Part shown: positions 36,261 through 46,617 of the stretch, piece after piece
How positions within the stretch are numbered: position 1 is the stretch's first letter
Layout: every line of letters starts with the position of its first letter
Assembly (NCBI RefSeq): GCF_025200715.1
Contig: NZ_CP104143.1
Span: 496,001 to 560,000, forward strand
Direction: 5' to 3'
Length of the DNA: 64,000 nt
DNA from: Rhizobium sullae
Lineage (GTDB): Bacteria; Pseudomonadota; Alphaproteobacteria; Rhizobiales; Rhizobiaceae
Position numbers and translations under genes: made by a program
Notes under the pieces: generated by a model
The model's database searches: none
Told to the model about the DNA's origin: nothing
What the model saw: only the letters and a program-made list of their open reading frames with translations

Positions 36261-36719
36261 TCAGCCTTCCGGCTGGAAGCTCAGCAGCTGCCAGTTGCCG
36301 CCGCCCACGAGGCAAGTCTTGCCGTAGAATTTGGCAACGCCCGCATAGGAGTGCCGTGTCGTGCGGAATTGGCGGCAGACCTGGCCCTGGTCGTTGTTCT
36401 CGACGATCGTGTCGATGACGCCGGCGCTGCCGGTGGAGGAGTTCGCCCAAGGCAGTGGCTGACCGGCCATCCTCTGGATGTCGGCGGAGGTGACCGCGTT
36501 GCGGACCGTCATTTCGTCGGAAAGAGTATCGGTGCTCGGCGGCGCCTGCGGCACGGTACCGGTGGCGACTGAACGGTCCACCTTGGAATCGCTCAAGAAG
36601 TCAAATCCGCCCGTCATGCAGCCGGAAAGCGGCAGCATCGCCGCTCCGATGACGAACAACATGGTACAACGGCACAGCCGGCCCTTTGTATGGCGATTTG
36701 ACTTTGCTATGACTTTCAC
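36261..36719 (-). CDS. RT0821/Lpp0805-like surface lipoprotein
   Basis: 152-residue predicted lipoprotein. The signal sequence contains MLFVIGAAMLPLSGC with a lipobox cysteine at residue 34 from the GTG at 36719. The mature part has the SSTGSAGVIDTIVENNDQG and CRQFRTTRHSYAGVAKFYGK segments found in the RT0821/Lpp0805 family of 17-kDa-antigen-like surface proteins. AGGACGCAGG precedes the GTG; ATG at 36662 would be a shorter alternative. It is divergent from pdxH. Confidence 0.75.
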   Translation of the reverse strand: MKVIAKSNRHTKGRLCRCTMLFVIGAAMLPLSGCMTGGFDFLSDSKVDRSVATGTVPQAPPSTDTLSDEMTVRNAVTSADIQRMAGQPLPWANSSTGSAGVIDTIVENNDQGQVCRQFRTTRHSYAGVAKFYGKTCLVGGGNWQLLSFQPEG

Positions 36720-36785
36720 CCTGCGTCCTGTCCAGTCGTGAAAAGCTGGGCATTAAACCAATAAACCCGGGGCATTTGAGATAAT

Positions 36786-37406
36786 ATGTCGGCAAATGAG
36801 TTAACAAGCAGTGACTTCACCGAGCGCGACGAGCCGTTCAAGCTATTCGCGGAATGGCTGAAAGATGCCGAGGGTTCGGAGATAAACGATCCGAATGCGG
36901 TAGCACTTGCAACGGTCGATGAAGATGGCCTTCCCAATGTCCGCATGGTTCTCCTGAAGGGATTCGATAGCGACGGATTCGTCTTCTACACCAATTTTGA
37001 AAGTCAGAAAGGCCGCGAAATCCTGGGACAGAAAAAAGCAGCCCTGTGTTTTCATTGGAAAACGCTGCGCCGGCAAGTGCGCGTTCGCGGTCCTGTGGAA
37101 ATCGTGACCGACGAGGAAGCCGACGCGTATTTCAAGACCCGCGCACGCGGTAGCCGCATCGGCGCCTGGGCGTCCAAGCAATCCCGCCCGCTGGAAAGCC
37201 GTTTCGCGCTGGAAAAAGCCGTTGCCGAATATACGGCGCGTTATGCCATCGGCGAAATACCGCGGCCGCCCTATTGGTCCGGTTTCCGCATCAAGCCAGT
37301 CTCGATCGAATTCTGGAAGGACCAGAACTTCCGCCTGCACGACCGCATCGAGTTCCGCCGCACAACGGCGGAAGGCGATTGGGAAAAGGTCAGGATGTAT
37401 CCGTAA
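36786..37406 (+). CDS. pdxH: Pyridoxamine 5'-phosphate oxidase
   Basis: 206-residue FMN enzyme oxidising PNP/PMP to pyridoxal 5'-phosphate. Recognisable blocks are [20 protein letters not shown] (substrate/FMN pocket), [36 protein letters not shown], and the C-terminal dimer motif [17 protein letters not shown] ending with WEKVRMYP. Standard length. It is convergent with the polysaccharide deacetylase gene (5 nt gap). Confidence 0.96.
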   Translation: MSANELTSSDFTERDEPFKLFAEWLKDAEGSEINDPNAVALATVDEDGLPNVRMVLLKGFDSDGFVFYTNFESQKGREILGQKKAALCFHWKTLRRQVRVRGPVEIVTDEEADAYFKTRARGSRIGAWASKQSRPLESRFALEKAVAEYTARYAIGEIPRPPYWSGFRIKPVSIEFWKDQNFRLHDRIEFRRTTAEGDWEKVRMYP

Positions 37407-37411
37407 CGGGC

Positions 37412-38458
37412 TTATCGGCCCATCAGCTTCAGCGGGATGCCGGAGGCGAGCGCCGAGACGTAACGCGGCCTCTGGTAAAACCCGTTGAGCGAGAGCCGCG
37501 GCAGATAGGCCGTGCCGCCGGGCAGGTCCGGACGCATGATGCCCGGCCGTGTCGTCACCGCGACCTTGAACCCGAGTTCGGCCGCGATTTTCGCCTCGCG
37601 ATAGGTTGCGGCCTCGGGCGTGCCATAAGGGAAGGCGAACGCTTCTGGCCGTTTGCCGGTGATCGCCTCTACGTGATCGGCAGAAAGCGCCATATCCTCC
37701 CGCGCTTGGGATTCTGGAAGCCGCGCAAGCGCGCGATGGCTGACCGTATGGGCGCCGATGGAGGCGAGGGGGCTTGCGTCGAGAAGATTGAGTTCCGCCG
37801 CACCCATCACGAGATCGTCGACGAGTTCGGCCGGATCGACCTCACGGTGACGGGCGAGCGCATCGATCTTCGCAACCGTTGAGGCCTCGTCGGTGCGGTG
37901 GACATGCGCTGCAAATCGCGAGAATGCCGCATGCTGATCGGCCAGTGTGCCAAGCGTGATCGTCTCTTCGCCTGCGCCGAAATCGAAACGGACTTGTTCC
38001 GCCTTCCGCAGGATGGCGGCAAGCGTCTCCCACCAGATCGTGTGGGTGCGCTCCGTGAGGCCCTTTGTCACGAATACCGTAAAGGGCGCCTCGTGCTTCT
38101 CGAAGATCGGATAGGCGTGAACGAGGTTGTTGCGGTAGCCGTCGTCCAGCGTAAACGCTGCAAAGGGCTGGTCGCCGGCCGGTCCGGAAAGCAATGCCGG
38201 AATCTCGTCCAACGCGACGAACCTGTAACCGTCATGGGCAAGCCGCGTCAGCGCCACATCGAGAAACTCGGGGGTGATTTCCAGGTGTCTGTTCGGCTCG
38301 AAGGCATGCGGCTCGTGCGGCCTGACATGATGCAGGGTAAAGATCGCGCCGCGTCCGCGCGCGTTGCGCATCAGCCGGAGAGCCGCGACAAGATGAGCGG
38401 CCTCGAGCCCGCCGGTGATGGCGATCCGTTTCGCGCGATTTTTCCACAGCCTGTGCAT
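37412..38458 (-). CDS. Polysaccharide deacetylase family protein
   Basis: 348-residue NodB-homology (CE4) protein. Motif 1 is AAFTLDDGYRNN, carrying the catalytic and metal-binding aspartates, and a later histidine is in IGAHTVSHRALARL, as in family motif 2. There is no signal peptide, so it probably acts on cytoplasmic or lipid-linked sugars. The start at 38458 is preceded by GGGAGGCGGT; an upstream in-frame ATG (38521) is less likely. The substrate is unknown. Confidence 0.85.
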   Translation of the reverse strand: MHRLWKNRAKRIAITGGLEAAHLVAALRLMRNARGRGAIFTLHHVRPHEPHAFEPNRHLEITPEFLDVALTRLAHDGYRFVALDEIPALLSGPAGDQPFAAFTLDDGYRNNLVHAYPIFEKHEAPFTVFVTKGLTERTHTIWWETLAAILRKAEQVRFDFGAGEETITLGTLADQHAAFSRFAAHVHRTDEASTVAKIDALARHREVDPAELVDDLVMGAAELNLLDASPLASIGAHTVSHRALARLPESQAREDMALSADHVEAITGKRPEAFAFPYGTPEAATYREAKIAAELGFKVAVTTRPGIMRPDLPGGTAYLPRLSLNGFYQRPRYVSALASGIPLKLMGR

Positions 38459-38678
38459 ACCGCCTCCCTGAAGACGGGCGAGCCTATCAATTATGGTGTT
38501 AAGCGTTGTTGAACGTTGCATTTCCGAGTGAAATCTTTACGTTCCGTTCACCAGGAGCAAAGAAAACTCAAAAAATTGGTGTCCGTTGCCTCAAAGTCGC
38601 GCCAGATTAGCGGCTTCTGTCGCAGAACGGGACACACATCTGACTTCGCCGGTGCGGCATTTTGATTGAGGGGATTTC

Positions 38679-39947
38679 ATGAAAAGGTTGGTGGCCGCAT
38701 TTTTAGCCGTGACGTTTGCGGTTTCGGCACCCCTCGCGGCGATCGCCGGCAACGCCTCCCTCATCCTTGATGCCCGAACGGGCAAGGTTCTCGCTTCAGA
38801 GAACGGCGATGTCCTGAACCATCCGGCCTCGCTCACCAAGATGATGACGCTCTACCTCACCTTCGAGGCATTGAAGCGCGGTAAGATCACCTGGGATACG
38901 CCGATCGTCATGTCGAAATACGCGGCCAGCCGCCCGCCGACCAAGCTCGGCGTGAAGGCGGGCGGAACGATTACCATTCGCGAAGCCGTCTATGGCATGA
39001 TCGTCAAGTCCGCGAATGATGCCGCGGCCGCAGTCGGCGAAAAGCTCGCGGGCTCCGAAAGCAACTTCGCCCGTATCATGACGCAGAAGGCCCGTCAGCT
39101 CGGCATGAACCGCACCGCCTTCTATAACGCCTCCGGTCTGCCGGATGCGCGGCAGGTGACAACGGCCCGCGACATGTCGACGCTCGGCGTTGCGCTGCTC
39201 AAGCACTATCCGAGCGAATACCGTCTCTTCTCGATGACGGCCTTCACCTTCCGCGGCAAGACCATTCGCGGCCATAACAACCTGATGGTTCGCTACCAGG
39301 GCATGGACGGCATCAAGACGGGCTACACCAATGCCTCCGGCTTTAATCTCGTGAGCGCCGTGCGCGACGGCAACCGCCGCGTCGTCGGCGTCGTCCTCGG
39401 CGGTCGCACGGCCCGCAGCCGCGACGCTCAGATGGAAGCCCTTCTCGACAAGTATCTCGGCCGCGCCTCCAGCGGTGGCAGGCTGCTTGCAAGCGCCGGC
39501 GCGAAGCAACCCGTCGAGATTGCATCCGCCGCCGCCGGTACGGACGTCTCGCTTCCGGGCGTCACGACGAAGAGCGAAGTCGAAGCCGGCAATGTTCCCT
39601 TCGCGCTCGGTTATTCCGACACTGCAGCCGTTCCCCTGGAGCGTCCGGCAGCACTTGAGGAAATGGTCAACGCCGGCAAGCCGCAGCAGTCGGCCCAAGG
39701 CTGGCAGATCCAGATTTCCGCCGCTCCGAGCGCCGATGCCGCCCGTGCCCTGCTTGCCCAGGCAAAGTCCGAAGGCGGTGCGGCACTGAAGTCCGCAACT
39801 CCCTATACCGAAGCCTTCGGCACTGGCGCCAACGCCATCTACCGCGCCCGCTTCGTCGGTTTCGCCACCGAAAAGGCCGCCACCACCGCCTGCGAAGCCC
39901 TCAAAAAGCGCTCCTACGACTGCGTGCTGCTCGCCAATCAAGGCTAA
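38679..39947 (+). CDS. D-alanyl-D-alanine carboxypeptidase with SPOR domain
   Basis: 422-residue periplasmic PBP5-type peptidase S11 trimming the terminal D-Ala of peptidoglycan. A signal peptide spans residues 1-24. The active site is SLTK (S51, K54), SAN (S111-N113) and KTG (K213-G215). Residues about 340-422 form a SPOR domain (GWQIQISAAPSADAARALL) that binds denuded septal glycan, suggesting a role at division sites. There is no C-terminal amphipathic membrane anchor as in E. coli DacA; the SPOR domain probably replaces it. Confidence 0.93.
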   Translation: MKRLVAAFLAVTFAVSAPLAAIAGNASLILDARTGKVLASENGDVLNHPASLTKMMTLYLTFEALKRGKITWDTPIVMSKYAASRPPTKLGVKAGGTITIREAVYGMIVKSANDAAAAVGEKLAGSESNFARIMTQKARQLGMNRTAFYNASGLPDARQVTTARDMSTLGVALLKHYPSEYRLFSMTAFTFRGKTIRGHNNLMVRYQGMDGIKTGYTNASGFNLVSAVRDGNRRVVGVVLGGRTARSRDAQMEALLDKYLGRASSGGRLLASAGAKQPVEIASAAAGTDVSLPGVTTKSEVEAGNVPFALGYSDTAAVPLERPAALEEMVNAGKPQQSAQGWQIQISAAPSADAARALLAQAKSEGGAALKSATPYTEAFGTGANAIYRARFVGFATEKAATTACEALKKRSYDCVLLANQG

Positions 39948-40021
39948 GCTCCGAACGCCATTCGCTGGACAATCCGGACGAATCGGCATTCTCCTGTTTT
40001 GGATACAAAAGGAGAACACCG

Positions 40022-40321
40022 ATGCTTGCCGATCTCGCCGAAAAATTCGAATCCTCTTCCCGCCGTTACGCCGAAGTGAATGGCATTGAACGGGATCCGG
40101 ACTGGTATCTCCTGAAGCTGCAGGAAGAAATGGGCGAACTCACCCAGGCCTGGAACCGCGTGAGCGGCAGAGGGCGCTCGAAAGGCAAGACGCCGGACGA
40201 ACTGAAGCAAGACCTCGCCGACGAAACGGCCGACATGCTCGGCCACATCCTGCTCTTTGCCCGCCGCAACCACATCGATCTCGATCCGGCGATCGAACGG
40301 AAGTGGCGCTTCAGGCTCTAA
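40022..40321 (+). CDS. MazG-like nucleotide pyrophosphohydrolase
   Basis: 99-residue all-alpha NTP-PPase. The metal-binding glutamates/aspartates are in LQEEMGELTQAW and LADETADMLGHIL. It is a single-domain form, shorter than MazG itself, probably house-cleaning a non-canonical nucleotide. AAAGGAGAACACCG precedes the ATG. Its stop codon overlaps that of the convergent DUF2442 gene. Confidence 0.85.
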   Translation: MLADLAEKFESSSRRYAEVNGIERDPDWYLLKLQEEMGELTQAWNRVSGRGRSKGKTPDELKQDLADETADMLGHILLFARRNHIDLDPAIERKWRFRL

Positions 40322-40722
40322 CTTGCGGCTTTCCGCGGACGCCCGCCTTTGGAACCGTTTACCCGGGCAGCTTCGGATTTCGCGACAGATTTCGTCTGCC
40401 CGGCGCGCCGCGCCATGTAAGCCTGTGTGCCAAATATTCCGGCAAACAGTCCGGGAACAGAGATGTCGACATCCAATGCCTTCCAATAGAGGCCATAGCC
40501 TACCCTGAGGACTTCGACGTCGGTCAATTCTTCGTCGCTGGCGGCACCAAGGCTCTGTACAGGCTGAGGCGGGAAGGCGAAAGTGCAGCCGTTTGCAAGG
40601 TCGACGATCAATCGCCCGGCATGGCCCTCGTATCGCGCGGACACGGCGCGGTGTTCGTTTTCGCGATTGCGCTTGCCACGTTCCAAAGCTTCATCGATTT
40701 GGGCATCCGTAAGCCCATTCAT
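40318..40722 (-). CDS. DUF2442 domain protein
   Basis: 134-residue protein beginning MNGLTDAQIDEALERG. It contains the DUF2442 core (RLIVDLANGCTFAFPP, then YGLYWKALDVDISVPGLFAG) and the basic tail ARVNGSKGGRPRK. GGAGGA lies 6 nt before its ATG, inside the 3' end of the DUF4160 gene. DUF2442 and DUF4160 commonly occur as a pair with toxin-antitoxin-like behaviour, which is inference. In this copy the frame is also open upstream, so a fused read-through product from about 40884 is conceivable but unlikely. Confidence 0.75.
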   Translation of the reverse strand: MNGLTDAQIDEALERGKRNRENEHRAVSARYEGHAGRLIVDLANGCTFAFPPQPVQSLGAASDEELTDVEVLRVGYGLYWKALDVDISVPGLFAGIFGTQAYMARRAGQTKSVAKSEAARVNGSKGGRPRKAAS

Positions 40723-40954
40723 GGATCTTCCTCCATCGTGCAAGGAATCGTCCTGCCAGTCGCCGGTGATCGTCATGGCACGGCGAATATCGTTGCGTTT
40801 CATTCCATCGGCCCACATCAGTTCCGGGTGGCCATCCGCGCTCAGGAGATTGATCGTCGCTTCGCCATCGCCGAACACATGCACGTGCGCCGGCTCGTGG
40901 TCGTCGATAAAGATGACGAACCGAAGCCCGGTCTGAGCGATAGATTGTCACCAT
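40691..40954 (-). pseudogene. DUF4160 gene with two compensating frameshifts
   Basis: DUF4160 similarity begins in one frame (MVTI at 40954). It moves to a second frame for the domain core (GLRFVIFIDDHEPAHVHVFG through KRNDIRRAMTI), then returns to the first for the usual C-terminus (FLARWRKIHEWAYGCPNR, stop at 40691). One extra base near 40940 and one missing base near 40746-40760 would explain this. It overlaps the DUF2442 gene start as in intact pairs. It is either a recent pseudogene or two sequencing errors. Confidence 0.6.
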
Positions 40955-40973
40955 GCTTGAAAAAGAAGCGAAC

Positions 40974-41465
40974 CTAACCCACAGCCCGCCGATAGAACTT
41001 GTTGTCCACGGCCATCAGCGGGAAGGAGCGGGGGAGGTCGCCGCGCTTAATCTCGGTGAATCCGTTTTTCTCGTAGAAGCGATGCGCGGCCAGGAACCTA
41101 TCGGTCGTGCCGAGGAAGATGTCTCGGATGCCGTGCGCTTTGGCATGGGCAAGGAGCGTGTCGAGCAGCTTTGCGGCAACGCCATGCCCGGGGCCGCGCA
41201 CGGGTGCGGCGACGAACATCTTGCGGAGCGCTGCCCGGTTGTTGCCGATGTCCTTGAGGCCGACTGTGCCGACGATGACGCCGTCAAGCTCCGCGACCCA
41301 GAACTGGCCTTTGCCGGACTGGTAGAAATCCGGGATGACCTGCAGGTCCGGCTGGTCGTCAGCGGTGATCGCGAAGCCGAATTCGTCACGCTGGATCGGC
41401 AGAATGACCGAAAACACGGCATCGATATCAGGGGCGGCGAAGGGTCTGATCTCGATCTCGCTCAT
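40974..41465 (-). CDS. GNAT family N-acetyltransferase
   Basis: 163-residue acetyltransferase. The acetyl-CoA-binding segment is RKMFVAAPVRGPGHGVAAKL, an R/Q-x-x-G-x-G/A variant, and the C-terminal strand motif is AAHRFYEKNGFTEI. ATG at 41465 has GGAGG 5 nt upstream; the GTG two codons earlier lies on that site. Substrate unknown. It is 16 nt downstream of tldD on the same strand. Confidence 0.88.
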   Translation of the reverse strand: MSEIEIRPFAAPDIDAVFSVILPIQRDEFGFAITADDQPDLQVIPDFYQSGKGQFWVAELDGVIVGTVGLKDIGNNRAALRKMFVAAPVRGPGHGVAAKLLDTLLAHAKAHGIRDIFLGTTDRFLAAHRFYEKNGFTEIKRGDLPRSFPLMAVDNKFYRRAVG

Positions 41466-41481
41466 CGCCACCTCCGGATCG

Positions 41482-42897
41482 TTAGGCCTTCGTGCCGCCG
41501 ACGGTCACCTGGTCCATGCGCAGATGCGGCTGTCCGACGCCGACCGGAACCCATTGCCCGGCCTTGCCGCAATTGCCGATGCCGGTGTCGAGCTTCATGT
41601 CGTTGCCGATCATCGAGACGCGCTTCATGGCATCCGGGCCGTTGCCGATCAGCATCGCGCCCTTGATCGGTGCGCCGATCCTGCCGTTTTCGATCAGGTA
41701 CGCTTCGGTGCAGCCGAAGACGAACTTGCCGGACGTGATGTCCACCTGGCCGCCGCCGAAGGAGACGGCATAGACGCCCTTTTTGACCGAGGCGATGATC
41801 TCTTCCGGCGTCTTGTCACCGCCGAGCATGTAGGTATTGGTCATGCGCGGCATCGGCACATGGGCATAGCCCTGGCGGCGCCCGTTGCCGGTCGGCTGCA
41901 TGCCCATCAGCCGGGCGTTCTGCCGGTCCTGCATGTAGCCGACGAGCTTGCCATTCTCGATGAGTACATTGTAGCCGGACGGCGTACCCTCGTCGTCGAT
42001 GGTGATCGAGCCGCGGCGGCTGTCGATCGTGCCGTCGTCGACGACGGTCACGCCTGGTGCGGCGACCATTTGGCCAAGCAGCCCGGCGAAGGCAGACGTT
42101 TTCTTGCGGTTGAAATCACCTTCGAGACCGTGGCCGACTGCTTCGTGCAGCATGACGCCTGGCCAGCCGGAGCCGAGCACGACATCCATCGTGCCCGCCG
42201 GGGCTTCGATCGCCTCGAGATTGACGAGCGCCTGGCGCAGCGCCTCGTCTGCGCCGTACCGCCAGCTTCCCTCGGCAATGAAATCGCCGAAGCCGACGCG
42301 CCCGCCGCTGCCATAGGAGCCCGACTCCTGCCGGTCGCCTTCGCCGACGATGACGGAGATGTTGATGCGCGTCATCGGGCGGATGTCGCGAACGCGATGG
42401 CCGTCGGCACGAAGGATATCGACAACCTGCCAGCTCGCAGCGACCGATGCCGTCACCTGGCGCACCTTGTCGTCCTTGCCGCGCAGATAGGCGTCGATAT
42501 CGGTCAGCACCTTGACCTTCTCTTCGAAGGTCGGCGAGCCGATCGGGTTCTCGTCGCCATAGAATTTCTTGTTCGTGCGTTGGGGTGCGGCGGCATAGCT
42601 TCCGGAATAACCTTTCGTGACCGCGCCGACAGCCTCACCGGCGCGCTTCAGCGCCGCGACCGAAAGATCGCCCGCATGGGCGTAGCCGACGGCCTCGCCG
42701 GCAACCGCGCGAAGGCCGAAACCCTGCTCGGTGTTGAAGCTACCGCCCTTGAGGCGGCCGTTGTCGAACATCAGCGATTCCGCCTGCGCATGCTCGATGA
42801 ACAGCTCGCCGTCATCGGAGCCGGAAAGCGCCTCGGCAACATGCTTGCGCATTGTCGCTTCGTCGGCGTCGAACAGCGTCAGCAGGTCGGTATTCAT
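41482..42897 (-). CDS. tldD: Metalloprotease TldD
   Basis: 471-residue subunit of the TldD/TldE (PmbA) protease, which degrades unfolded peptides, matures peptide antibiotics and influences gyrase-poison sensitivity. The catalytic HExxxH is HEAVGH (H251, E252, H256), unique to the TldD subunit, with a third-ligand cysteine near FVFGCTEAYLIENG. ATG at 42897 is chosen (GGAGA 8 nt upstream). No tldE lies in the window. ialB is upstream on the same strand. Confidence 0.93.
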   Translation of the reverse strand: MNTDLLTLFDADEATMRKHVAEALSGSDDGELFIEHAQAESLMFDNGRLKGGSFNTEQGFGLRAVAGEAVGYAHAGDLSVAALKRAGEAVGAVTKGYSGSYAAAPQRTNKKFYGDENPIGSPTFEEKVKVLTDIDAYLRGKDDKVRQVTASVAASWQVVDILRADGHRVRDIRPMTRINISVIVGEGDRQESGSYGSGGRVGFGDFIAEGSWRYGADEALRQALVNLEAIEAPAGTMDVVLGSGWPGVMLHEAVGHGLEGDFNRKKTSAFAGLLGQMVAAPGVTVVDDGTIDSRRGSITIDDEGTPSGYNVLIENGKLVGYMQDRQNARLMGMQPTGNGRRQGYAHVPMPRMTNTYMLGGDKTPEEIIASVKKGVYAVSFGGGQVDITSGKFVFGCTEAYLIENGRIGAPIKGAMLIGNGPDAMKRVSMIGNDMKLDTGIGNCGKAGQWVPVGVGQPHLRMDQVTVGGTKA

Positions 42898-42973
42898 GAT
42901 CATATTCTCCGCTTCGAAGCAGAAACGCTTCCAAGCCGATGTAGGTCCGCAGGGCTGTTCGAGCAAGCCCTTA

Positions 42974-43603
42974 TCAGGGCAGGACGTCGTAGCCTTCGGC
43001 AAAGCCCTTGAGGTCGACGGGAATGCCGATGCCTTCTTCCGGTGTCTGGAAGACGATGAAAGTCGCGCTGGTGCCGCTGCGGAATGTCTTCAGCAGCTCG
43101 TCCTCGAGCACGACTTCGGCGTAGCAGCCGTCGGCAAAGCAGCGCACGAAATAGGCGCGGCCGATGTCCTTGCCGTCGACATTGAGGCCGAGGCCGTTCG
43201 GCAGCAGCACGCCGAGCGGCGCCAGAACGCGGAGGATCTTCGACTTGCGGTCGGCGGTCTTCAGCACGACGACCGAGAGGCCGACTTCCGGCCGGTCTTC
43301 GGCAATCACGTTCTGCATCAGCGCGCATTGCTCGGCCGAAGCGCCGGCCGGCTTGTCGCAGACGACGGACCAGGCGCCGTGGTTCGACTTCACGGTTCCG
43401 GGAGCCTGCGGCTGGCTTTGTCCGGGCGCTGCCTGCTGCGGCGGAGCCGGCCGGGCCGGTGCCGGTTGCTGGGCCGGTGCCGGTGCCGGTTGTTGCGCGG
43501 GCGGCTTCGGTGCAGGCTGCTGCTGGGCAAATACGGGGATTGTCGCCGCGGCTGCGATGCTGCTGGTCAGAATAAGCGACCGCGCGAGGGAACGGAAACC
43601 CAT
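42974..43603 (-). CDS. ialB: Invasion-associated locus B (IalB) family protein
   Basis: 209-residue exported protein. A signal peptide covers residues 1-26 (SIAAAATIPVFAQ). A Pro/Gln/Ala-rich linker (about 27-70) precedes the IalB beta domain with HGAWSVVCDKPAG, CALMQNVIAED and the FVRCFADGCYAEV cysteine pair. IalB proteins are named from Bartonella but are widespread in Rhizobiales; their role in free-living or symbiotic species is unclear. The proline-rich linker may span the cell-wall layer. Confidence 0.87.
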   Translation of the reverse strand: MGFRSLARSLILTSSIAAAATIPVFAQQQPAPKPPAQQPAPAPAQQPAPARPAPPQQAAPGQSQPQAPGTVKSNHGAWSVVCDKPAGASAEQCALMQNVIAEDRPEVGLSVVVLKTADRKSKILRVLAPLGVLLPNGLGLNVDGKDIGRAYFVRCFADGCYAEVVLEDELLKTFRSGTSATFIVFQTPEEGIGIPVDLKGFAEGYDVLP

Positions 43604-43947
43604 GGAAACCTCTGGAATTCGAATCAGTGCCGCTATTGTTGGAGGCCGCCATCGGAAATGAAAAGCCCCGCCCCGTCAAAACCGGGGGACTACGGCAGAA
43701 ATAGGACCTTTCGCCGAGAATGTCGAAATGGCGTATTGGCCCCGGCCGGTCTTTTTCGTATGACCATGAAAATCTTCAGCAATGTTTTGCCCTGGCTGCG
43801 GAATTTGACTTTGGGCAAAAATGCCGCATAGACAATCGCTCTGGCCTGTTGCGGTAGATGGCAAACTGTGGTTTGAAGCGCTGAAGATGGCAAGGGTTCT
43901 GCGTTCGATTTGTGGCAGATCAAGCGCTCGAGGGAGATACTAAAGTG
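43604..43947. other. Divergent intergenic region before the cytochrome oxidase operon
   Basis: 344 bases between ialB (minus) and ctaC (plus). It includes a possible TTGACT -35 hexamer at 43805-43810 with an AT-richer stretch about 17-20 bases further on. No FNR/FixK box (TTGAT-N4-ATCAA) is visible, which fits an aerobic aa3 oxidase. No convincing gene is present. Confidence 0.35.
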
Positions 43948-44835
43948 ATGAAGAAGGCTTATGCAGCACTGACCGCGCTGGTCTGTCTGCTTTTTGCTTC
44001 CGGCAGTTTTGCCGATCAGCCGCTGCCGTGGCAGGCAACTCTGCAGCCGGCGGCGACGCCGATCATGCGGGAAATCCGCTGGTTCGAACAATATACGCTG
44101 TGGTTCATCGTTCCGATCACGCTTTTCGTTCTCGTGCTGCTGATCGTCGTGTGTTTCAAGTTCGGTGCCAGCGCAAATCCGGTGCCATCGAAGACGAGCC
44201 ATAACACGATCATCGAAGTCATCTGGACCGTCGGGCCAGTTCTCATTCTCCTCTTCCTCGCTGTTCCGTCGTTCAACCTTTTGACGGCGCAGCTCACCCT
44301 GCCGGAAAACCCGGATGTCACGTTGAAGGCGACGGCCACCCAGTGGCAGTGGAATTATGAATACGCGGGCACGGGCGAGACGCCTCTCACTTTCGATTCC
44401 TATCTGCTCAAGGATCCGGATCGCGCGGCCGCCGGCAAGGTCGACCTCGCTACCTATCCGCGCCTGCTTGCCGTCGACAACGAAGTCGTGCTGCCGGTCA
44501 ACAAGACGGTCCGTGTTCTCGTGACCGCCGCGCCGACCGACGTCATTCACGCCTTCGCCATGCCGTCCTTCGGCATCAAGATCGACGCCGTTCCCGGGCG
44601 TTTGAACGAAACCTGGTTCAAGACGGAGCGCGAAGGCCTGTTCTATGGCCAGTGTTCCGAGCTTTGCGGTAAGGACCATGCGTTCATGCCGATCGCGATC
44701 CGCGTCGTCTCCGAAGACAAGTACAAGCAGTGGCTGACGGCTGCCGCTTCTGATCTTCCCGGAGCCTACAAGGCTCTCATGGCTGCCACCGACGGTCAGG
44801 CAAAGACCGTCGACGTCGCCGAAAACGTTCAGTAA
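43948..44835 (+). CDS. ctaC: Cytochrome c oxidase subunit II
   Basis: 295-residue subunit that accepts electrons from cytochrome c. A cleavable signal peptide (1-22) is followed by two membrane helices and a periplasmic cupredoxin domain. The CuA ligands are H201, C236, E238, C240, H244 and M247 (GQCSELCGKDHAFMP). The aromatic electron-entry patch is QWQWNYEY. ATG at 43948 follows GAGGGAGA. It is the first gene of ctaC-ctaD-ctaB-coxF-ctaG-ctaE. Confidence 0.96.
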   Translation: MKKAYAALTALVCLLFASGSFADQPLPWQATLQPAATPIMREIRWFEQYTLWFIVPITLFVLVLLIVVCFKFGASANPVPSKTSHNTIIEVIWTVGPVLILLFLAVPSFNLLTAQLTLPENPDVTLKATATQWQWNYEYAGTGETPLTFDSYLLKDPDRAAAGKVDLATYPRLLAVDNEVVLPVNKTVRVLVTAAPTDVIHAFAMPSFGIKIDAVPGRLNETWFKTEREGLFYGQCSELCGKDHAFMPIAIRVVSEDKYKQWLTAAASDLPGAYKALMAATDGQAKTVDVAENVQ

Positions 44836-44838
44836 TAG

Positions 44839-46551
<1,713 letters not shown>

Positions 46552-46617
46552 GATGCTGATATTCCGGGCGCCGCTTGCAAATGCGGCGTCCGGCCTTGAA
46601 GAATGCAGGACGGAAGA

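Noticed and set aside
40318..40884. A natural DUF4160-DUF2442 fusion protein
   Set aside because: DUF2442 has its own strong ribosome-binding site and ATG. The true DUF4160 C-terminus is recognisable in the other frame, so the fusion is a by-product of frameshifts.
41335..43011. 558-codon plus-strand frame opposite tldD
   Set aside because: Antisense to tldD with its HExxxH motif; the product has no recognisable features.
43805..43840. FNR/FixK box before the oxidase operon
   Set aside because: TTGACT is present but the paired ATCAA half is missing; at most it is part of a housekeeping promoter.
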